From Flavobacterium gawalongense (GTDB lineage Bacteria; Bacteroidota; Bacteroidia; Flavobacteriales; Flavobacteriaceae): 64,000 nucleotides of DNA. The stretch lies in the NCBI RefSeq assembly GCF_007097265.1, contig NZ_VJZP01000001.1, forward strand, positions 1 to 64,000, read 5' to 3'. The position numbers were made by a program, and so were the translations under genes. Shown one piece after another: positions 53,116 to 62,730 of the stretch; positions within the stretch are counted from its first letter, which is position 1, and each line of letters begins with the position of its first letter. The notes under the pieces are model-generated. The model had not been told where the DNA came from and made no database searches. It saw only the letters and a list, made by a program, of their open reading frames with translations.

Positions 53116-54465
53116 TTAACGCATTCCTGGCATACCACCTTGCATGCCACCCATCATTTTCATTAGGTTTTTGCCTCCTGGTCCTTGCATCATTTTCATC
53201 ATTTTGCTCATTTGTTCAAACTGCTTCATCAATTGATTGACTTGCTCTATTTTTGTTCCGGAACCTTTTGCAATCCTAGCTTTTCTTTTCACGTCAATAA
53301 TAGCTGGCTTGCTTCTTTCTTTTGGAGTCATCGAATGAATGATAGCTTCAATATGCTTGAAAGCATCATCTTCAATTTCAACATCTTTCATGGCTTTTGA
53401 AGCACCTGGTATCATTCCAACCAAATCTTTCATATTACCCATTTTCTTTACTTGTTGAATTTGAGAAAGGAAATCATCAAAACCGAATTCGTTTTTGGCG
53501 ATTTTCTTTTGGATTTTTCTTGCTTCTTCTTCATCGAATTGCTCCTGCGCTCTTTCTACCAAAGACACGACGTCACCCATCCCAAGGATACGTTCCGCCA
53601 TACGAACAGGATAGAATACATCAATAGCATCCATTTTTTCCCCTGTCCCTACAAATTTAATTGGTTTATTTACAACCGATTTAATTGAAATTGCAGCTCC
53701 ACCACGGGTATCGCCATCTAATTTAGTTAAGATGACACCATCGAAATTTAATCTTTCGTTAAAGGTTTTTGCAGTATTTACAGCATCTTGCCCTGTCATG
53801 GCATCAACAACAAATAAAGTTTCCTGAGGTTGAATCGCTTTATGAACACGTTCAATCTCATTCATCATTTCCTCATCAACGGCCAAACGACCGGCTGTAT
53901 CGACAATCACCACATTAAAACCATTGGCTTTAGCATGTTTAATTGCATTTTGAGCGATCTCAACAGGATTTTTATTCTCTGGTTCAGAATACACCTCAAC
54001 TCCTATCGAATCTCCAACAACATACAATTGTTGAATAGCCGCAGGACGATAGATATCACAAGCTACTAATAATGGTTTCTTATTCTTTTTGGTCAATAAA
54101 TAATTCGCTAGTTTTCCAGAAAAAGTAGTTTTACCTGAACCTTGTAAACCCGACATTAAAATAACCGTTGGATTACCAGAAAGATTTATTCCGGCAACAT
54201 CGCCACCCATTAATTCCGTAAGCTCGTCTTTGACCAACTTTACCAATAATTGTCCCGGTTGAAGCGTGGTTAATACGTCTTGACCAATTGCTTTTTCTTT
54301 TACTTTGGTGGTAAAATCTTTGGCGATTTTAAAGTTAACATCGGCATCAAGTAAAGCTCTACGAACTTCTTTTAATGTTTCGGCTACGTTTACCTCGGTG
54401 ATTTTTCCGTGACCTTTTAGTATATGAAAGGCTTTGTCTAGTTTATCGCTTAAATTATCGAACAT
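53116..54465 (-). CDS. ffh: Signal recognition particle protein Ffh
   Basis: 449 residues. N domain, then GTPase motifs MSGLQGSGKTTFSGKLA, ACDIYRPAAI, VDTAGRLAVDEEMM and TKLDGDTRGGAA. The C-terminal M domain is methionine-rich (MKQFEQMSKMMKMMQGPGGK) and ends in a GGM-rich tail. It binds 4.5S RNA and signal sequences to target nascent membrane proteins to FtsY. The SRP RNA gene is not in the window. Confidence 0.98.
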   Translation of the reverse strand: MFDNLSDKLDKAFHILKGHGKITEVNVAETLKEVRRALLDADVNFKIAKDFTTKVKEKAIGQDVLTTLQPGQLLVKLVKDELTELMGGDVAGINLSGNPTVILMSGLQGSGKTTFSGKLANYLLTKKNKKPLLVACDIYRPAAIQQLYVVGDSIGVEVYSEPENKNPVEIAQNAIKHAKANGFNVVIVDTAGRLAVDEEMMNEIERVHKAIQPQETLFVVDAMTGQDAVNTAKTFNERLNFDGVILTKLDGDTRGGAAISIKSVVNKPIKFVGTGEKMDAIDVFYPVRMAERILGMGDVVSLVERAQEQFDEEEARKIQKKIAKNEFGFDDFLSQIQQVKKMGNMKDLVGMIPGASKAMKDVEIEDDAFKHIEAIIHSMTPKERSKPAIIDVKRKARIAKGSGTKIEQVNQLMKQFEQMSKMMKMMQGPGGKNLMKMMGGMQGGMPGMR

Positions 54466-54487
54466 GATTTTTTATTTTATTGAAGTG

Positions 54488-54495
54488 CAAATTTA
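54488..54495 (-). promoter_or_regulatory. ffh promoter -7 element
   Basis: TAAATTTG on the minus strand followed by CAC, 23 bp before ffh. Confidence 0.55.
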
Positions 54496-54531
54496 AGCAT
54501 TTGATTTTGAAGTTTAAATAGTATTACAAAT

Positions 54532-54568
54532 AAAAAGAGGCTGTCTTTTTAAGATAGCCCCTTTTTTA
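54532..54568. terminator. Terminator after the DUF4382-like lipoprotein gene
   Basis: AAAAGAGGCTGTCTT / AAGATAGCCCCTTTT arms with two non-Watson-Crick positions and A/T tracts on both ends. Confidence 0.7.
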
Positions 54569-54590
54569 ATAAAATTAAATTAACTTTTGA

Positions 54591-55319
54591 TTAATCCTTG
54601 TCATCTAAGTCTATTTCTTGTTCAAGTAAAGATTTTATTTGCTCTCCAAAATCATGGTGCCCATCATCATTATCAGTACTAATTTCGATAACACCATCTC
54701 CGTCAGTATCCAGAAGTAGATTTTGACTTGCTAATGATGTTAGTTTTGCCATTAGAGCATCAAGTTGTATTTTAATATTAAGAGTTACATCATTACTATT
54801 AACTGTAAAATCTTTAGTTGGATCATCAAAATCCATTTCAAGTTCAGCATCCTTGCCGCTCCAGATAATAAAGTTTTTACCGTCAATGGTACCTTTAATC
54901 AAAAAAGTTTTACCTTCCATTTCTCCAGGCTGAATACTTCTTTCAAACTTAAACTTAATTTCCTCATATTTCGCATTTGGAACATTAACAGAAGTAATAA
55001 ATTGACTCAAAGTTTTGTTTGGATCAAGTAAATCTAATAAAAAGGGGCCTACAAGTTTTACATCATCATCATAAATAGAATCTGTATGATGCATTTCACC
55101 TTCTTCATCTAGTTCAAATTTTACCTTACCAATGTTTATTTTAAAATCCGTGATTACCACTGTTGATGCAGCAGTACGAGCAGTGGTAGAAGTTTTCCCT
55201 GTTACAGAAACGGCCGAAGCTTTTAATGTCACATTTCCGCTTGTAGATGGATTATCCGTACAAGAACTTATCATAATGACAAGTAATGCTAAAATTGATG
55301 TTTTTTTCATTTTTTTCAT
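54591..55319 (-). CDS. DUF4382-like lipoprotein with an EF-hand-like loop
   Basis: 242 residues; a second possible start (MKKTSI) lies 3 codons in. Lipoprotein signal with lipobox ISSC. The mature part resembles DUF4382 proteins: VVITDFKINIGKVKFELDEE, GPFLLDLLDPNKTLSQF, YEEIKFKFERSIQPGE. A DTDGDGVIEIS stretch near residue 207 looks like a calcium-binding loop, and the C-terminus is strongly acidic. Predicted outer-membrane or surface lipoprotein of unknown function, 134 bp downstream of another lipoprotein gene on the same strand. Confidence 0.75.
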   Translation of the reverse strand: MKKMKKTSILALLVIMISSCTDNPSTSGNVTLKASAVSVTGKTSTTARTAASTVVITDFKINIGKVKFELDEEGEMHHTDSIYDDDVKLVGPFLLDLLDPNKTLSQFITSVNVPNAKYEEIKFKFERSIQPGEMEGKTFLIKGTIDGKNFIIWSGKDAELEMDFDDPTKDFTVNSNDVTLNIKIQLDALMAKLTSLASQNLLLDTDGDGVIEISTDNDDGHHDFGEQIKSLLEQEIDLDDKD

Positions 55320-55453
55320 TTTTTTAAAGGTTAAGTAATATATAATTAGGGGTTAATAATTAATATTTTTGGCAAACAATTTTTATAAATACATTTATAA
55401 AAATCGCTCTTTAAAATTTAAAGTAACTAATTAAGGTTTGTATTTGGTTGTAA

Positions 55454-56485
55454 TTAATTTTTAGTAAAATACAGATAATGAGTTTCTCCACTACTATTGC
55501 TTTCATTTTTCAGTCTAACGTTAGTAGTTGTGTATTCCGTAATTTTCCAATCGTCTTCTAATTCATCTAATTTACTGTCATCAAATTTTAACAGAAATAT
55601 ATCTTGACCACTATTTACAGAAGTTGACCAAGTTCCGCCAATATTATTTGTTCCTTTTACAGCCGCAACACTCCCATTAGAATTGAAAGTAAAATTATAA
55701 CCATTGTAATTTGAAGTTTCATCAATATTGTCAAAATAGTAAGAAACATGCCATGTTCCATCTGTCAAAATCGAAGTGAAATTCGGATTTCCTCCAGTGC
55801 CTGAATTAGTATCACAATCTTTTATACTATCTTCAATACTGTTTTCAAAATCAGAGTTGTTTGTAATTACAACATTTTGACCATTCAGGTTTGTAATAGA
55901 AATAGGGTAGTTAATGGAAATAAATACATTACTTTCTATATCTTCTAAAAAGTTATATAAATCTGTATCGTTTTGAACAGTAATAGTCTTTGCAATTTGA
56001 CTATTTGCATTATAAATATCAATCTTTATTGGGTAATTTATATGTATACAGTCAATCTCATCAAACCCATCATCTTCATCACAATTATCAATAACGTCGT
56101 CTAATTGATCAACATTTGTAATCAGTTGCGTACTGAAATTTTGATACTGAATTGTTATTGGATAAACAAAGTTTACTATATCATCATCATTTGAAAAAGC
56201 ATCTAATGCGTTTTGAACCGTGTGGTAATCATTTTGGTTAGATACTGTAATATGCGTTCCATTTACAATAACAATAACCGGCAACCGAACATTAAAACAG
56301 CTAGAATTATCCAAAATATTATCCTTAGACGTAGGGTTTTGTGATACCCTAGAAATCAAACTCGTAAGAGGAGATACAGCCGTTAAGTTTTGAGTAGTAT
56401 CTTGAATAACCAATGTTTCCTCATTTTGACAAGAAATAAATACTATTGCCGTAAAGCTCATTAATAAATATTTAATTGTTTTCAT
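55454..56485 (-). CDS. Lipoprotein with four internal repeats and lipocalin-like C-terminus
   Basis: 343 residues. Lipobox FISC. Residues ~65-225 hold four diverged ~40-residue repeats, each with a P-I/V-x-I strand, an N-rich turn, a T-V/I-x-N strand and a short acidic helix (for example INYPISITNLNGQNVVITNN). The C-terminal ~110 residues (LTDGTWHVSYYFDNIDET, YNFTFNSNGSVAAVKGTNN, GGTWSTS) resemble lipocalin-like domains. Function unknown. It is divergent from the ECF sigma / FecR / receptor operon, with 235 bp between, and probably belongs to the same system. Confidence 0.8.
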   Translation of the reverse strand: MKTIKYLLMSFTAIVFISCQNEETLVIQDTTQNLTAVSPLTSLISRVSQNPTSKDNILDNSSCFNVRLPVIVIVNGTHITVSNQNDYHTVQNALDAFSNDDDIVNFVYPITIQYQNFSTQLITNVDQLDDVIDNCDEDDGFDEIDCIHINYPIKIDIYNANSQIAKTITVQNDTDLYNFLEDIESNVFISINYPISITNLNGQNVVITNNSDFENSIEDSIKDCDTNSGTGGNPNFTSILTDGTWHVSYYFDNIDETSNYNGYNFTFNSNGSVAAVKGTNNIGGTWSTSVNSGQDIFLLKFDDSKLDELEDDWKITEYTTTNVRLKNESNSSGETHYLYFTKN

Positions 56486-56509
56486 ATGTAGCTAATATTT
56501 GTTTTTTAA
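56486..56509 (-). promoter_or_regulatory. 5' leader shared with the DUF4442 gene
   Basis: Directly upstream of the start codon the minus strand reads TTAAAAAACAAATATTAGCTA then CAT, nearly identical to the leader of the gene starting at 6459. The remaining spacer up to 56689 is AT-rich without clear signals. Confidence 0.4.
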
Positions 56510-56689
56510 TGGAATATGGAATTGATGACTTTTTATATTGTTTTTTTTCTGTCATCGAACTCCGTTTCGTATATCTTCATCGGTGTTTGTATCGAGTTTT
56601 CATTATGCTCATTTCATATAAAAAAATTAGCGGTTTAATAATAAAACAGTTTACATCAACATTACCCTACCAAAATTTAAAAATAAATA

Positions 56690-56697
56690 TATCTTTG
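56690..56697 (+). promoter_or_regulatory. -7 element of the ECF sigma operon
   Basis: TATCTTTG 23 bp before the sigma-factor start. An ACCCTACC word lies in the -33 region. Confidence 0.5.
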
Positions 56698-56720
56698 TAA
56701 GGTAAAAAATTACGAAATAA

Positions 56721-57242
56721 ATGACAAAAAATTCATTATCAGAAACTTGCGATAAAATTATTTTTTCAAACTTTTTCAGAAGTCATTCAAAGTCACTCCG
56801 CAATTTTATTTTTTATAAGTATGGAAATAAAGACCAAGCCGACGATTTAACCCAAGAAGCTTTTATTAAACTCTGGCAAAACTGTGCTGCGGTCCCCATT
56901 GAAAAAGCTAAATCCTATATATATATAATTGCCAATAATAACTCTCTTAACGAAATTGCACATCAAAAAGTAGTTTTGGAATATGAAAAGAATTTTACTG
57001 GTCTTGATAAAACAAATGAAAACCCGGAATTTATACTCGAAGAAAAACAATTCAAAAGCAAGCTCTTAAAATCAATTGAAAATTTGAATGAAACACAACG
57101 AGTTGCATTTTTGATGCATCGAATAGATGGTAAAAAATATAGCGAAATTGCAGAAGAATTAAATATAAGTGTTAAAGCAGTTGAAAAGCGAATACATTTG
57201 GCTTTAGTTGAACTAAGAAAAAAAATTGATACTATAAAGTAG
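56721..57242 (+). CDS. RNA polymerase sigma-70 factor, ECF type
   Basis: 173 residues. Region 2: SKSLRNFIFYKYGNKDQADD and LTQEAFIKLWQNCAAVPIEK. Region 4: LNETQRVAFLMHRIDGKKYS and EIAEELNISVKAVEKRIHLA. This is the FecI-like class paired with FecR in Bacteroidetes. It is followed after 44 bp by fecR and then a receptor, so it should transcribe its own operon or the divergent lipoprotein genes when released by FecR. Confidence 0.93.
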   Translation: MTKNSLSETCDKIIFSNFFRSHSKSLRNFIFYKYGNKDQADDLTQEAFIKLWQNCAAVPIEKAKSYIYIIANNNSLNEIAHQKVVLEYEKNFTGLDKTNENPEFILEEKQFKSKLLKSIENLNETQRVAFLMHRIDGKKYSEIAEELNISVKAVEKRIHLALVELRKKIDTIK

Positions 57243-57286
57243 GGTAAATTTGTTTTTACTTGTTTTAAACATATAAGATTAATACA

Positions 57287-58186
57287 ATGGAAGAGAATTA
57301 CATTTTAGCAAAATGGCTAAACAACGATTTGACAGAAGCTGAATTAGCTGATTTTAAAGCCAATCCTGATTATGAAAAATATGAAAAAATTAAAAACTAT
57401 ACTGCTCATTTAGAAGTACCGGATTTTAATGAAGAGAAAGTTTTAGAACATGTTATTAGTCATAAAAAAATTACGTCTAAAGTTATTCCTTTATACAAAA
57501 ACTGGCTGTTTAAAGTGGCTGCCGTTTTAGTCATTGGGTTAGGAATTACATTTATGATGCAAAATTTTGTTTTACAAACCCAATATGCACCTAATGGCAA
57601 AAGAACCACTTTTTCGTTACCCGATAATTCCGAAGTAGTTTTAAATGCTGGTTCAGAAATTGAATATAAAAAATGGAATTGGGACAATAAAAGATGTCTT
57701 GAATTACATGGAGAAGCATATTTTAAAGTAGCAAAAGGCAAAAAATTTGAAGTTGCAACTGATCTTGGAAAGGTTGCTGTTCTTGGAACTCAGTTTAATG
57801 TAAAAGCAAGAAAAAATCGGTTTGATGTAACTTGTTTTGAAGGAAGGGTAAAAGTAAATTACATAGAGAGAGAGGTAATTTTAACCCACGGGCAAAGTGT
57901 TACTTTTGAAAATGGAAAGCAGATAAATACAACCGTTAATGCTTCTAAACCAGAATGGCTAGAAAATAAAATTGCTTTTAATAAAGAAAATTTACACAAC
58001 ATATTAGATGAAATTCAAAGACAGTACAACGTTTCTATTGAAGTGAAAGCAAAATATTCAGGTGAATTATTTACTGGGAAAATTCCTATTGATAATCTCG
58101 ATGTTGCCCTTCAAATTATTGCAACTACTTATCATTTAGAACCGAATAAAATTGCTCCAAACAAAATAATTTTTGAAGGAAAATAA
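57287..58186 (+). CDS. FecR family anti-sigma / signal transducer
   Basis: 299 residues. Cytoplasmic N-terminus (ILAKWLNNDLTEAELADFKA, anti-sigma part), one membrane helix at ~72-90 (FKVAAVLVIGLGITFMM), then the periplasmic FecR domain with FSLPDNSEVVLNAGSEIEY, ELHGEAYFKVAKGKKFEVAT and VLGTQFNVKARK. A C-terminal DUF4974 domain (KENLHNILDEIQRQYNVSIE) would contact the receptor. It relays substrate binding from the outer membrane to the sigma factor. Its stop codon abuts the receptor start. Confidence 0.95.
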   Translation: MEENYILAKWLNNDLTEAELADFKANPDYEKYEKIKNYTAHLEVPDFNEEKVLEHVISHKKITSKVIPLYKNWLFKVAAVLVIGLGITFMMQNFVLQTQYAPNGKRTTFSLPDNSEVVLNAGSEIEYKKWNWDNKRCLELHGEAYFKVAKGKKFEVATDLGKVAVLGTQFNVKARKNRFDVTCFEGRVKVNYIEREVILTHGQSVTFENGKQINTTVNASKPEWLENKIAFNKENLHNILDEIQRQYNVSIEVKAKYSGELFTGKIPIDNLDVALQIIATTYHLEPNKIAPNKIIFEGK

Positions 58187-60730
58187 ATGTTTTTTATTAA
58201 ACGTATTTACGTCTTATTTTTTTGCTTTGTTTTTGCCTTGAGTATAAAAGCCCAAGACAGAAGCAAAGCAATTGCATTAAAAGATATTCTTCAATCAATA
58301 GAGAAACAACATTATATTTATTTTAATTATATTGATAATGAAATAGTTGTTTTTAAAATTGTCCCTCCAAAAAAAACCTTGTCTTTGAATGAGAAGATTA
58401 ATTATCTTCAAAAGAAAACCAATCTCTTCTTTGAAAACATAGACAATAAATTCATTAACGTTTTTAGCAATAATACATTAGACTCAAAAAATATTTGTGG
58501 ATATGTATTTTCGAAAGATGATAATTCTCCACTGGAAAATGTGAATATTAAGTTTGTAGGTGCCGGTACTGCAACTAATAAAAATGGATATTTTGAACTA
58601 AAAAAGGAGAAGGTAACTGATTTACTGGTCAGTTATGTGGGATTTGCCACTAAAAAAATTTCTGTTTCTGATTTACAAAATAAAAATTGCCTTAAAATTT
58701 ATCTTGAAGTTGAAGTTTCGGGGTTAAATAATATAATAGCCAATCATTTTTTAACATCCGGAATTTCAAAAACAATTGATGGGACATTTGCAATAAAACC
58801 AAAGAGACTCGGAATATTGCCTGGTTTAATTGAACCCGATGTATTGCAAACTATGTTGCAAATTCCCGGTATTTATAGTGTTGAAGAAAGTATTTCTAGC
58901 ATTAATGTGAGAGGAGGTACACATGATCAAAACTTATTTTTGTGGAATGGCATCAAAATGTACCAAACGGGACATTTTTTCGGATTAATTTCGGCGTTCA
59001 ATCCTAATTTAGCCCATACTATTTCCATAACTAAAAATGGGAGTTCTGCTTTTTTTGGCGAAAGTGTATCGAGTGTTGTTGACATGTCCTCTAACCCAAA
59101 TAACTCTGAAGGAAACAGTTTTGGTGCAGGAATAAATATGATTAATGCAGACATTTATTCAAAGTTTACTATCACCAAAAAAGGTTTCCTGGAAATTGCG
59201 GGAAGAAAATCCATAAGCGATTTTGTACAGACACCTACCTACAAACAATATTATAATAAAGCTTTTCAAAATACAAGTATTACTAATTTTTCCAATAATC
59301 AAAATGTAGATTATTCCAGTGACGAGAAATTTAATTTTTACGATATTACGGCAAAATACTCTCAAAAAATTGGACAAAAAGACCATTTCGTTTTTGATTT
59401 TATAACCATTAATGATCAGCTTAAAGTTTTTCAAACAACCAGAATTAACACTATAATTCAGTCTGAAAATAATGTTTTATTTCAAAAAAATTATGGCGGT
59501 AACCTTTCGTGGAAACGAATTTGGAATGCAAAAAATAGTAGTAATTTCAATGTTTACAGTAGCTCCTATGAACTTAATGCCCAAAAAAACAAAATACAAG
59601 ATAATCAGGTTGTAAGACAGGAAAATAAAGTGCTAGACAATGGTGTTAAGCTTGAGAATAGTCATGTTATCTCTTCAAAATTTACGTTTAATAATGGATA
59701 TCAGTTTAACGAAATTGGTACTATAAATTTAGATGAAGTAAATAGTCCAATATTTTACAGAAGAATTAAAGAAGTTCTACGAACTCATGCGCTGATAGTT
59801 GAAGGGAAATATAACGATACCTTATCCAAAATATATTTTAATCTCGGAGCGCGATTAAACTATATTGAAAAATTTAAAAAGCACCTTTTTGAACCAAGAT
59901 TGCAGTTTAATTATGCTGTCACAAAACATTTTAATTTAGAAGTATTAGGGGAATTCAAAAGTCAAAATTGTTATCAGGTTATTGATCTGCAGAAAGATTA
60001 TTTTGGCATAGAAAAAAGACGGTGGATATTGGCAAATGGCACTACAATTCCTATTCAAAAAAGCAAACAGGCATCAATTAGTTTGTTTTATACCCAAAAT
60101 AATTGGTTATTTACTTTAGAACATTTTTATAAAAAAGTAACCGGAATCAACAGCTCAAGTCAAGGATTTCAAAACCAATTAGAATTTGTAAAAATTAATG
60201 GTGATTACGAGGTCTTAGGAATTGAAATGCTGGTGCAAAAAAAAATAAATCATTTCATTACCTGGTTGAGTTATGCTTATAACAATAATAATTACCATTT
60301 TCCAAATATAGAACAACCTGTATTTCCGAACAACTTTAAATTGGATCATATTGTCTCTTGGGCTGGGATCTATCAAAGAAAAAATCTAAAAATAGCATTG
60401 GGTTCAAAATGGTATTCTGGAAAACCCGAAACAACTCCTATAAGTTCAGCGATAAATTATAGTAATTCCTCAAATCCAAAAATTGATTACAATACCCCTA
60501 ACAATAAAGTCTTGGATAACTTTTTTCAAGTTAATTTTTCGACAACATACAAATGGGAAAGCTTGAATAAAATTCAATATAAACTAGGTTTCTCCGTATT
60601 GAATGTATTCAATCGAAAAAATGAAATTAATGAATATTATAGAATAAATGCGATTACAAATTCTATTGAAGATGTAAAAACTTTTTCACTTCTACGAACT
60701 CCAAACTTAAGTTTTAGAATAACTTATTAA
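58187..60730 (+). CDS. TonB-dependent receptor with STN and carboxypeptidase-like domains
   Basis: 847 residues. Signal peptide (VLFFCFVFALSIKAQ). STN-like secretin/TonB short domain ~25-95 for contact with FecR, carboxypeptidase-regulatory-like domain ~103-180 (ICGYVFSKDDNSPLENVNIK), plug domain ~205-300 (LPGLIEPDVLQTMLQIPGIY, INVRGGTHDQNLFLWNGI), then a 22-strand-type barrel ending LSFRITY. No SusD partner is encoded, so it is not a classical SusCD pair. Substrate unknown. It is co-operonic with the sigma/FecR genes and tail-to-tail with argS with 2 bp between stops. Confidence 0.94.
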   Translation: MFFIKRIYVLFFCFVFALSIKAQDRSKAIALKDILQSIEKQHYIYFNYIDNEIVVFKIVPPKKTLSLNEKINYLQKKTNLFFENIDNKFINVFSNNTLDSKNICGYVFSKDDNSPLENVNIKFVGAGTATNKNGYFELKKEKVTDLLVSYVGFATKKISVSDLQNKNCLKIYLEVEVSGLNNIIANHFLTSGISKTIDGTFAIKPKRLGILPGLIEPDVLQTMLQIPGIYSVEESISSINVRGGTHDQNLFLWNGIKMYQTGHFFGLISAFNPNLAHTISITKNGSSAFFGESVSSVVDMSSNPNNSEGNSFGAGINMINADIYSKFTITKKGFLEIAGRKSISDFVQTPTYKQYYNKAFQNTSITNFSNNQNVDYSSDEKFNFYDITAKYSQKIGQKDHFVFDFITINDQLKVFQTTRINTIIQSENNVLFQKNYGGNLSWKRIWNAKNSSNFNVYSSSYELNAQKNKIQDNQVVRQENKVLDNGVKLENSHVISSKFTFNNGYQFNEIGTINLDEVNSPIFYRRIKEVLRTHALIVEGKYNDTLSKIYFNLGARLNYIEKFKKHLFEPRLQFNYAVTKHFNLEVLGEFKSQNCYQVIDLQKDYFGIEKRRWILANGTTIPIQKSKQASISLFYTQNNWLFTLEHFYKKVTGINSSSQGFQNQLEFVKINGDYEVLGIEMLVQKKINHFITWLSYAYNNNNYHFPNIEQPVFPNNFKLDHIVSWAGIYQRKNLKIALGSKWYSGKPETTPISSAINYSNSSNPKIDYNTPNNKVLDNFFQVNFSTTYKWESLNKIQYKLGFSVLNVFNRKNEINEYYRINAITNSIEDVKTFSLLRTPNLSFRITY

Positions 60731-60732
60731 TC

Positions 60733-62523
60733 CTACATTCTTTCCGGAACATTAATCCCTAACAGTCTGAAAGAAGCGGCGATAGTATCAGCCACTTTCT
60801 TAGACAATTGTACTCTGAATATTTTCTTCTCTAAATTTTCTTCTCCAAGAATAGGAACTGCCTGATAGAATGAATTGTATTCCCGTACCAAATCGTAAGT
60901 GAAGTTTGCCAATAAAGCCGGACTGTGATTATGAGCCGCATTCTGAATCACCTCAGGAAATAATTCCAATTGTTTCAATAATTCTTTCTCTTTTTCGTGC
61001 AAGGTCACCATTTGTGACGCATTGGAAAAATCAAAATTAGCTTTGCGAATAATCGATTGAATTCTGGCATAGGTATATTGAATAAACGGTCCTGTATTTC
61101 CTGCAAAATCTACTGATTCTTCCGGATTGAAAAGGATTCGTTTTTTTGGATCTACTTTTAAAATGTAATATTTCAAAGCACCCAGACCTATCGTATTGTA
61201 TAATTTTGCTTTTTCTTCGGCAGAATAGGTATCTAATTTCCCTAAATCCTCTGCAATTTTTTGGGCTGTATCTGTCATTTCCTGCATCAAATCATCGGCA
61301 TCGACAACGGTTCCTTCACGGCTTTTCATTTTTCCAGAAGGTAAATCTACCATTCCGTAAGATAAATGGAAGAGATTTTTAGACCAGTCAAAACCTAGTT
61401 TTTTCAGGATAAGAAATAAAACTTTAAAATGATAATCCTGTTCATTCCCCACCGTATAAACCATTCCGCCGACATCCGGATAATCTTTTACACGCTGAAT
61501 AGCCGTTCCAATATCCTGTGTCATATAAACAGCGGTTCCGTCTGAACGAAGCACAATTTTTCTGTCTAAACCTTCATCCGTTAAATCAATCCAAACCGAA
61601 CCGTCAGGATCTTTTTCGAAAACACCTTTCTCCAAACCAATTTGAACGACGTCTTTCCCTAACAAATAGGTATTGCTTTCATAATAGTAACAATCAAAAT
61701 CGACACCTAAATTTTTATACGTAATGGCAAAACCATCATAAACCCATTGGTTCATAGTTTTCCAAAGTGAAATCACTTCAGCATCCCCAGCTTCCCATTT
61801 CAACAACATTTCTTGAGCTTCCAAAATGATTGGCGCTTGTTTTTTGGCTTCTTCTTCAGTTTTTCCTGTGCTCATTAATTGGGCAATTTCTTCTTTATAC
61901 GCTTTATCGAAAGCAACATAAAAATTCCCAACTAATTTATCTCCTTTTAACCCTGTTGATTCTGGCGTTTGTCCGTTTCCGAATTTTTGCCAAGCTAACA
62001 TTGATTTACAAATATGAATTCCTCTATCGTTTATGATTTGGGTTTTATAGACTTTTTTACCCGAAGCTTTTATAATTTCAGCAACAGCATATCCTAAAAG
62101 ATTATTACGGACGTGACCTAAATGCAAGGGTTTATTCGTGTTTGGTGAAGAATATTCCACCATGACTGCTTTATCTTCAGTCCCGAAGCTTCGGGATGGT
62201 GTAACGAAACCAAATTTTGTATTGTCTCTGATTCCATTGAAGAAATCCAAATAATATTCGTCAGAAATAACAATGTTTAAAAATCCGGAAACTACATTAA
62301 AACGACTCACTTCGGTTACATTTTCCACCAAATAGTTACCAATTTTGTTTCCTAATTCTACAGGATTACTTTTTATAACTTTTAATAATGGAAAAATCAC
62401 CATGGTAATATCACCTTCAAATTCCTTCCGAGTGGTTTGAAATTCAACTTTGTCGATAGCAATGTCAAATAAAGCGAGAACCGCTTTTTCAATAGAAGGT
62501 GTAAGAATTTGAGATAATGTCAT
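60733..62523 (-). CDS. argS: Arginyl-tRNA synthetase
   Basis: The start is ATG 62523 (MTLSQILTPSIEKAVLALFD); a longer frame from 62601 would include the promoter. 596 residues. The N-terminal tRNA-D-loop recognition domain is followed by the catalytic core with EYSSPNTNKPLHLGHVRNNL (HIGH-type motif HLGH), DRGIHICKSMLAW, and KMKSREGTVVDADDLM in the KMSKS region. The C-terminal DALR anticodon domain ends LLGINVPERM. It charges tRNA-Arg in the cytoplasm. Monocistronic. Confidence 0.97.
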   Translation of the reverse strand: MTLSQILTPSIEKAVLALFDIAIDKVEFQTTRKEFEGDITMVIFPLLKVIKSNPVELGNKIGNYLVENVTEVSRFNVVSGFLNIVISDEYYLDFFNGIRDNTKFGFVTPSRSFGTEDKAVMVEYSSPNTNKPLHLGHVRNNLLGYAVAEIIKASGKKVYKTQIINDRGIHICKSMLAWQKFGNGQTPESTGLKGDKLVGNFYVAFDKAYKEEIAQLMSTGKTEEEAKKQAPIILEAQEMLLKWEAGDAEVISLWKTMNQWVYDGFAITYKNLGVDFDCYYYESNTYLLGKDVVQIGLEKGVFEKDPDGSVWIDLTDEGLDRKIVLRSDGTAVYMTQDIGTAIQRVKDYPDVGGMVYTVGNEQDYHFKVLFLILKKLGFDWSKNLFHLSYGMVDLPSGKMKSREGTVVDADDLMQEMTDTAQKIAEDLGKLDTYSAEEKAKLYNTIGLGALKYYILKVDPKKRILFNPEESVDFAGNTGPFIQYTYARIQSIIRKANFDFSNASQMVTLHEKEKELLKQLELFPEVIQNAAHNHSPALLANFTYDLVREYNSFYQAVPILGEENLEKKIFRVQLSKKVADTIAASFRLLGINVPERM

Positions 62524-62546
62524 TTTTTGTATTGATTTTAAGGGTG

Positions 62547-62554
62547 CAAAGATA
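62547..62554 (-). promoter_or_regulatory. argS promoter -7 element
   Basis: TATCTTTG on the minus strand followed by CACCC, 24 bp before the argS start. Confidence 0.6.
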
Positions 62555-62730
62555 GTTATAATGTCGCAATTAGGAAATTGGAAAATGAGATAATTTCCCA
62601 CTAAAAACGAAGAAATTACTTTGAGAAAACAATAATTTGTCCATTTTTTTAAAAATTACTGTAACATTTCATTCGTCCTACAGTCTACTTATTGTGTTTA
62701 TAAAGATTTCGATTACTACATATTTAGGTC

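Noticed and set aside
52000-54600. Folate or magnesium riboswitch near folD and corA
   Set aside because: The leaders are short or filled with heptad repeats and show no recognisable aptamer core.
56661-57248. Inverted TTACCCTAC / GTAGGGTAA words before and after the ECF sigma gene
   Set aside because: One lies in the -33 region and the other just after the stop codon, but a 9-base match over this distance could be chance and no third copy was found at the divergent lipoprotein promoter.
60700-60760. Read-through or overlap conflict between the TonB-dependent receptor and argS
   Set aside because: The stops are only 2 bp apart with no terminator between them, but both frames are complete at their C-termini, so it is simply a tight convergent junction.
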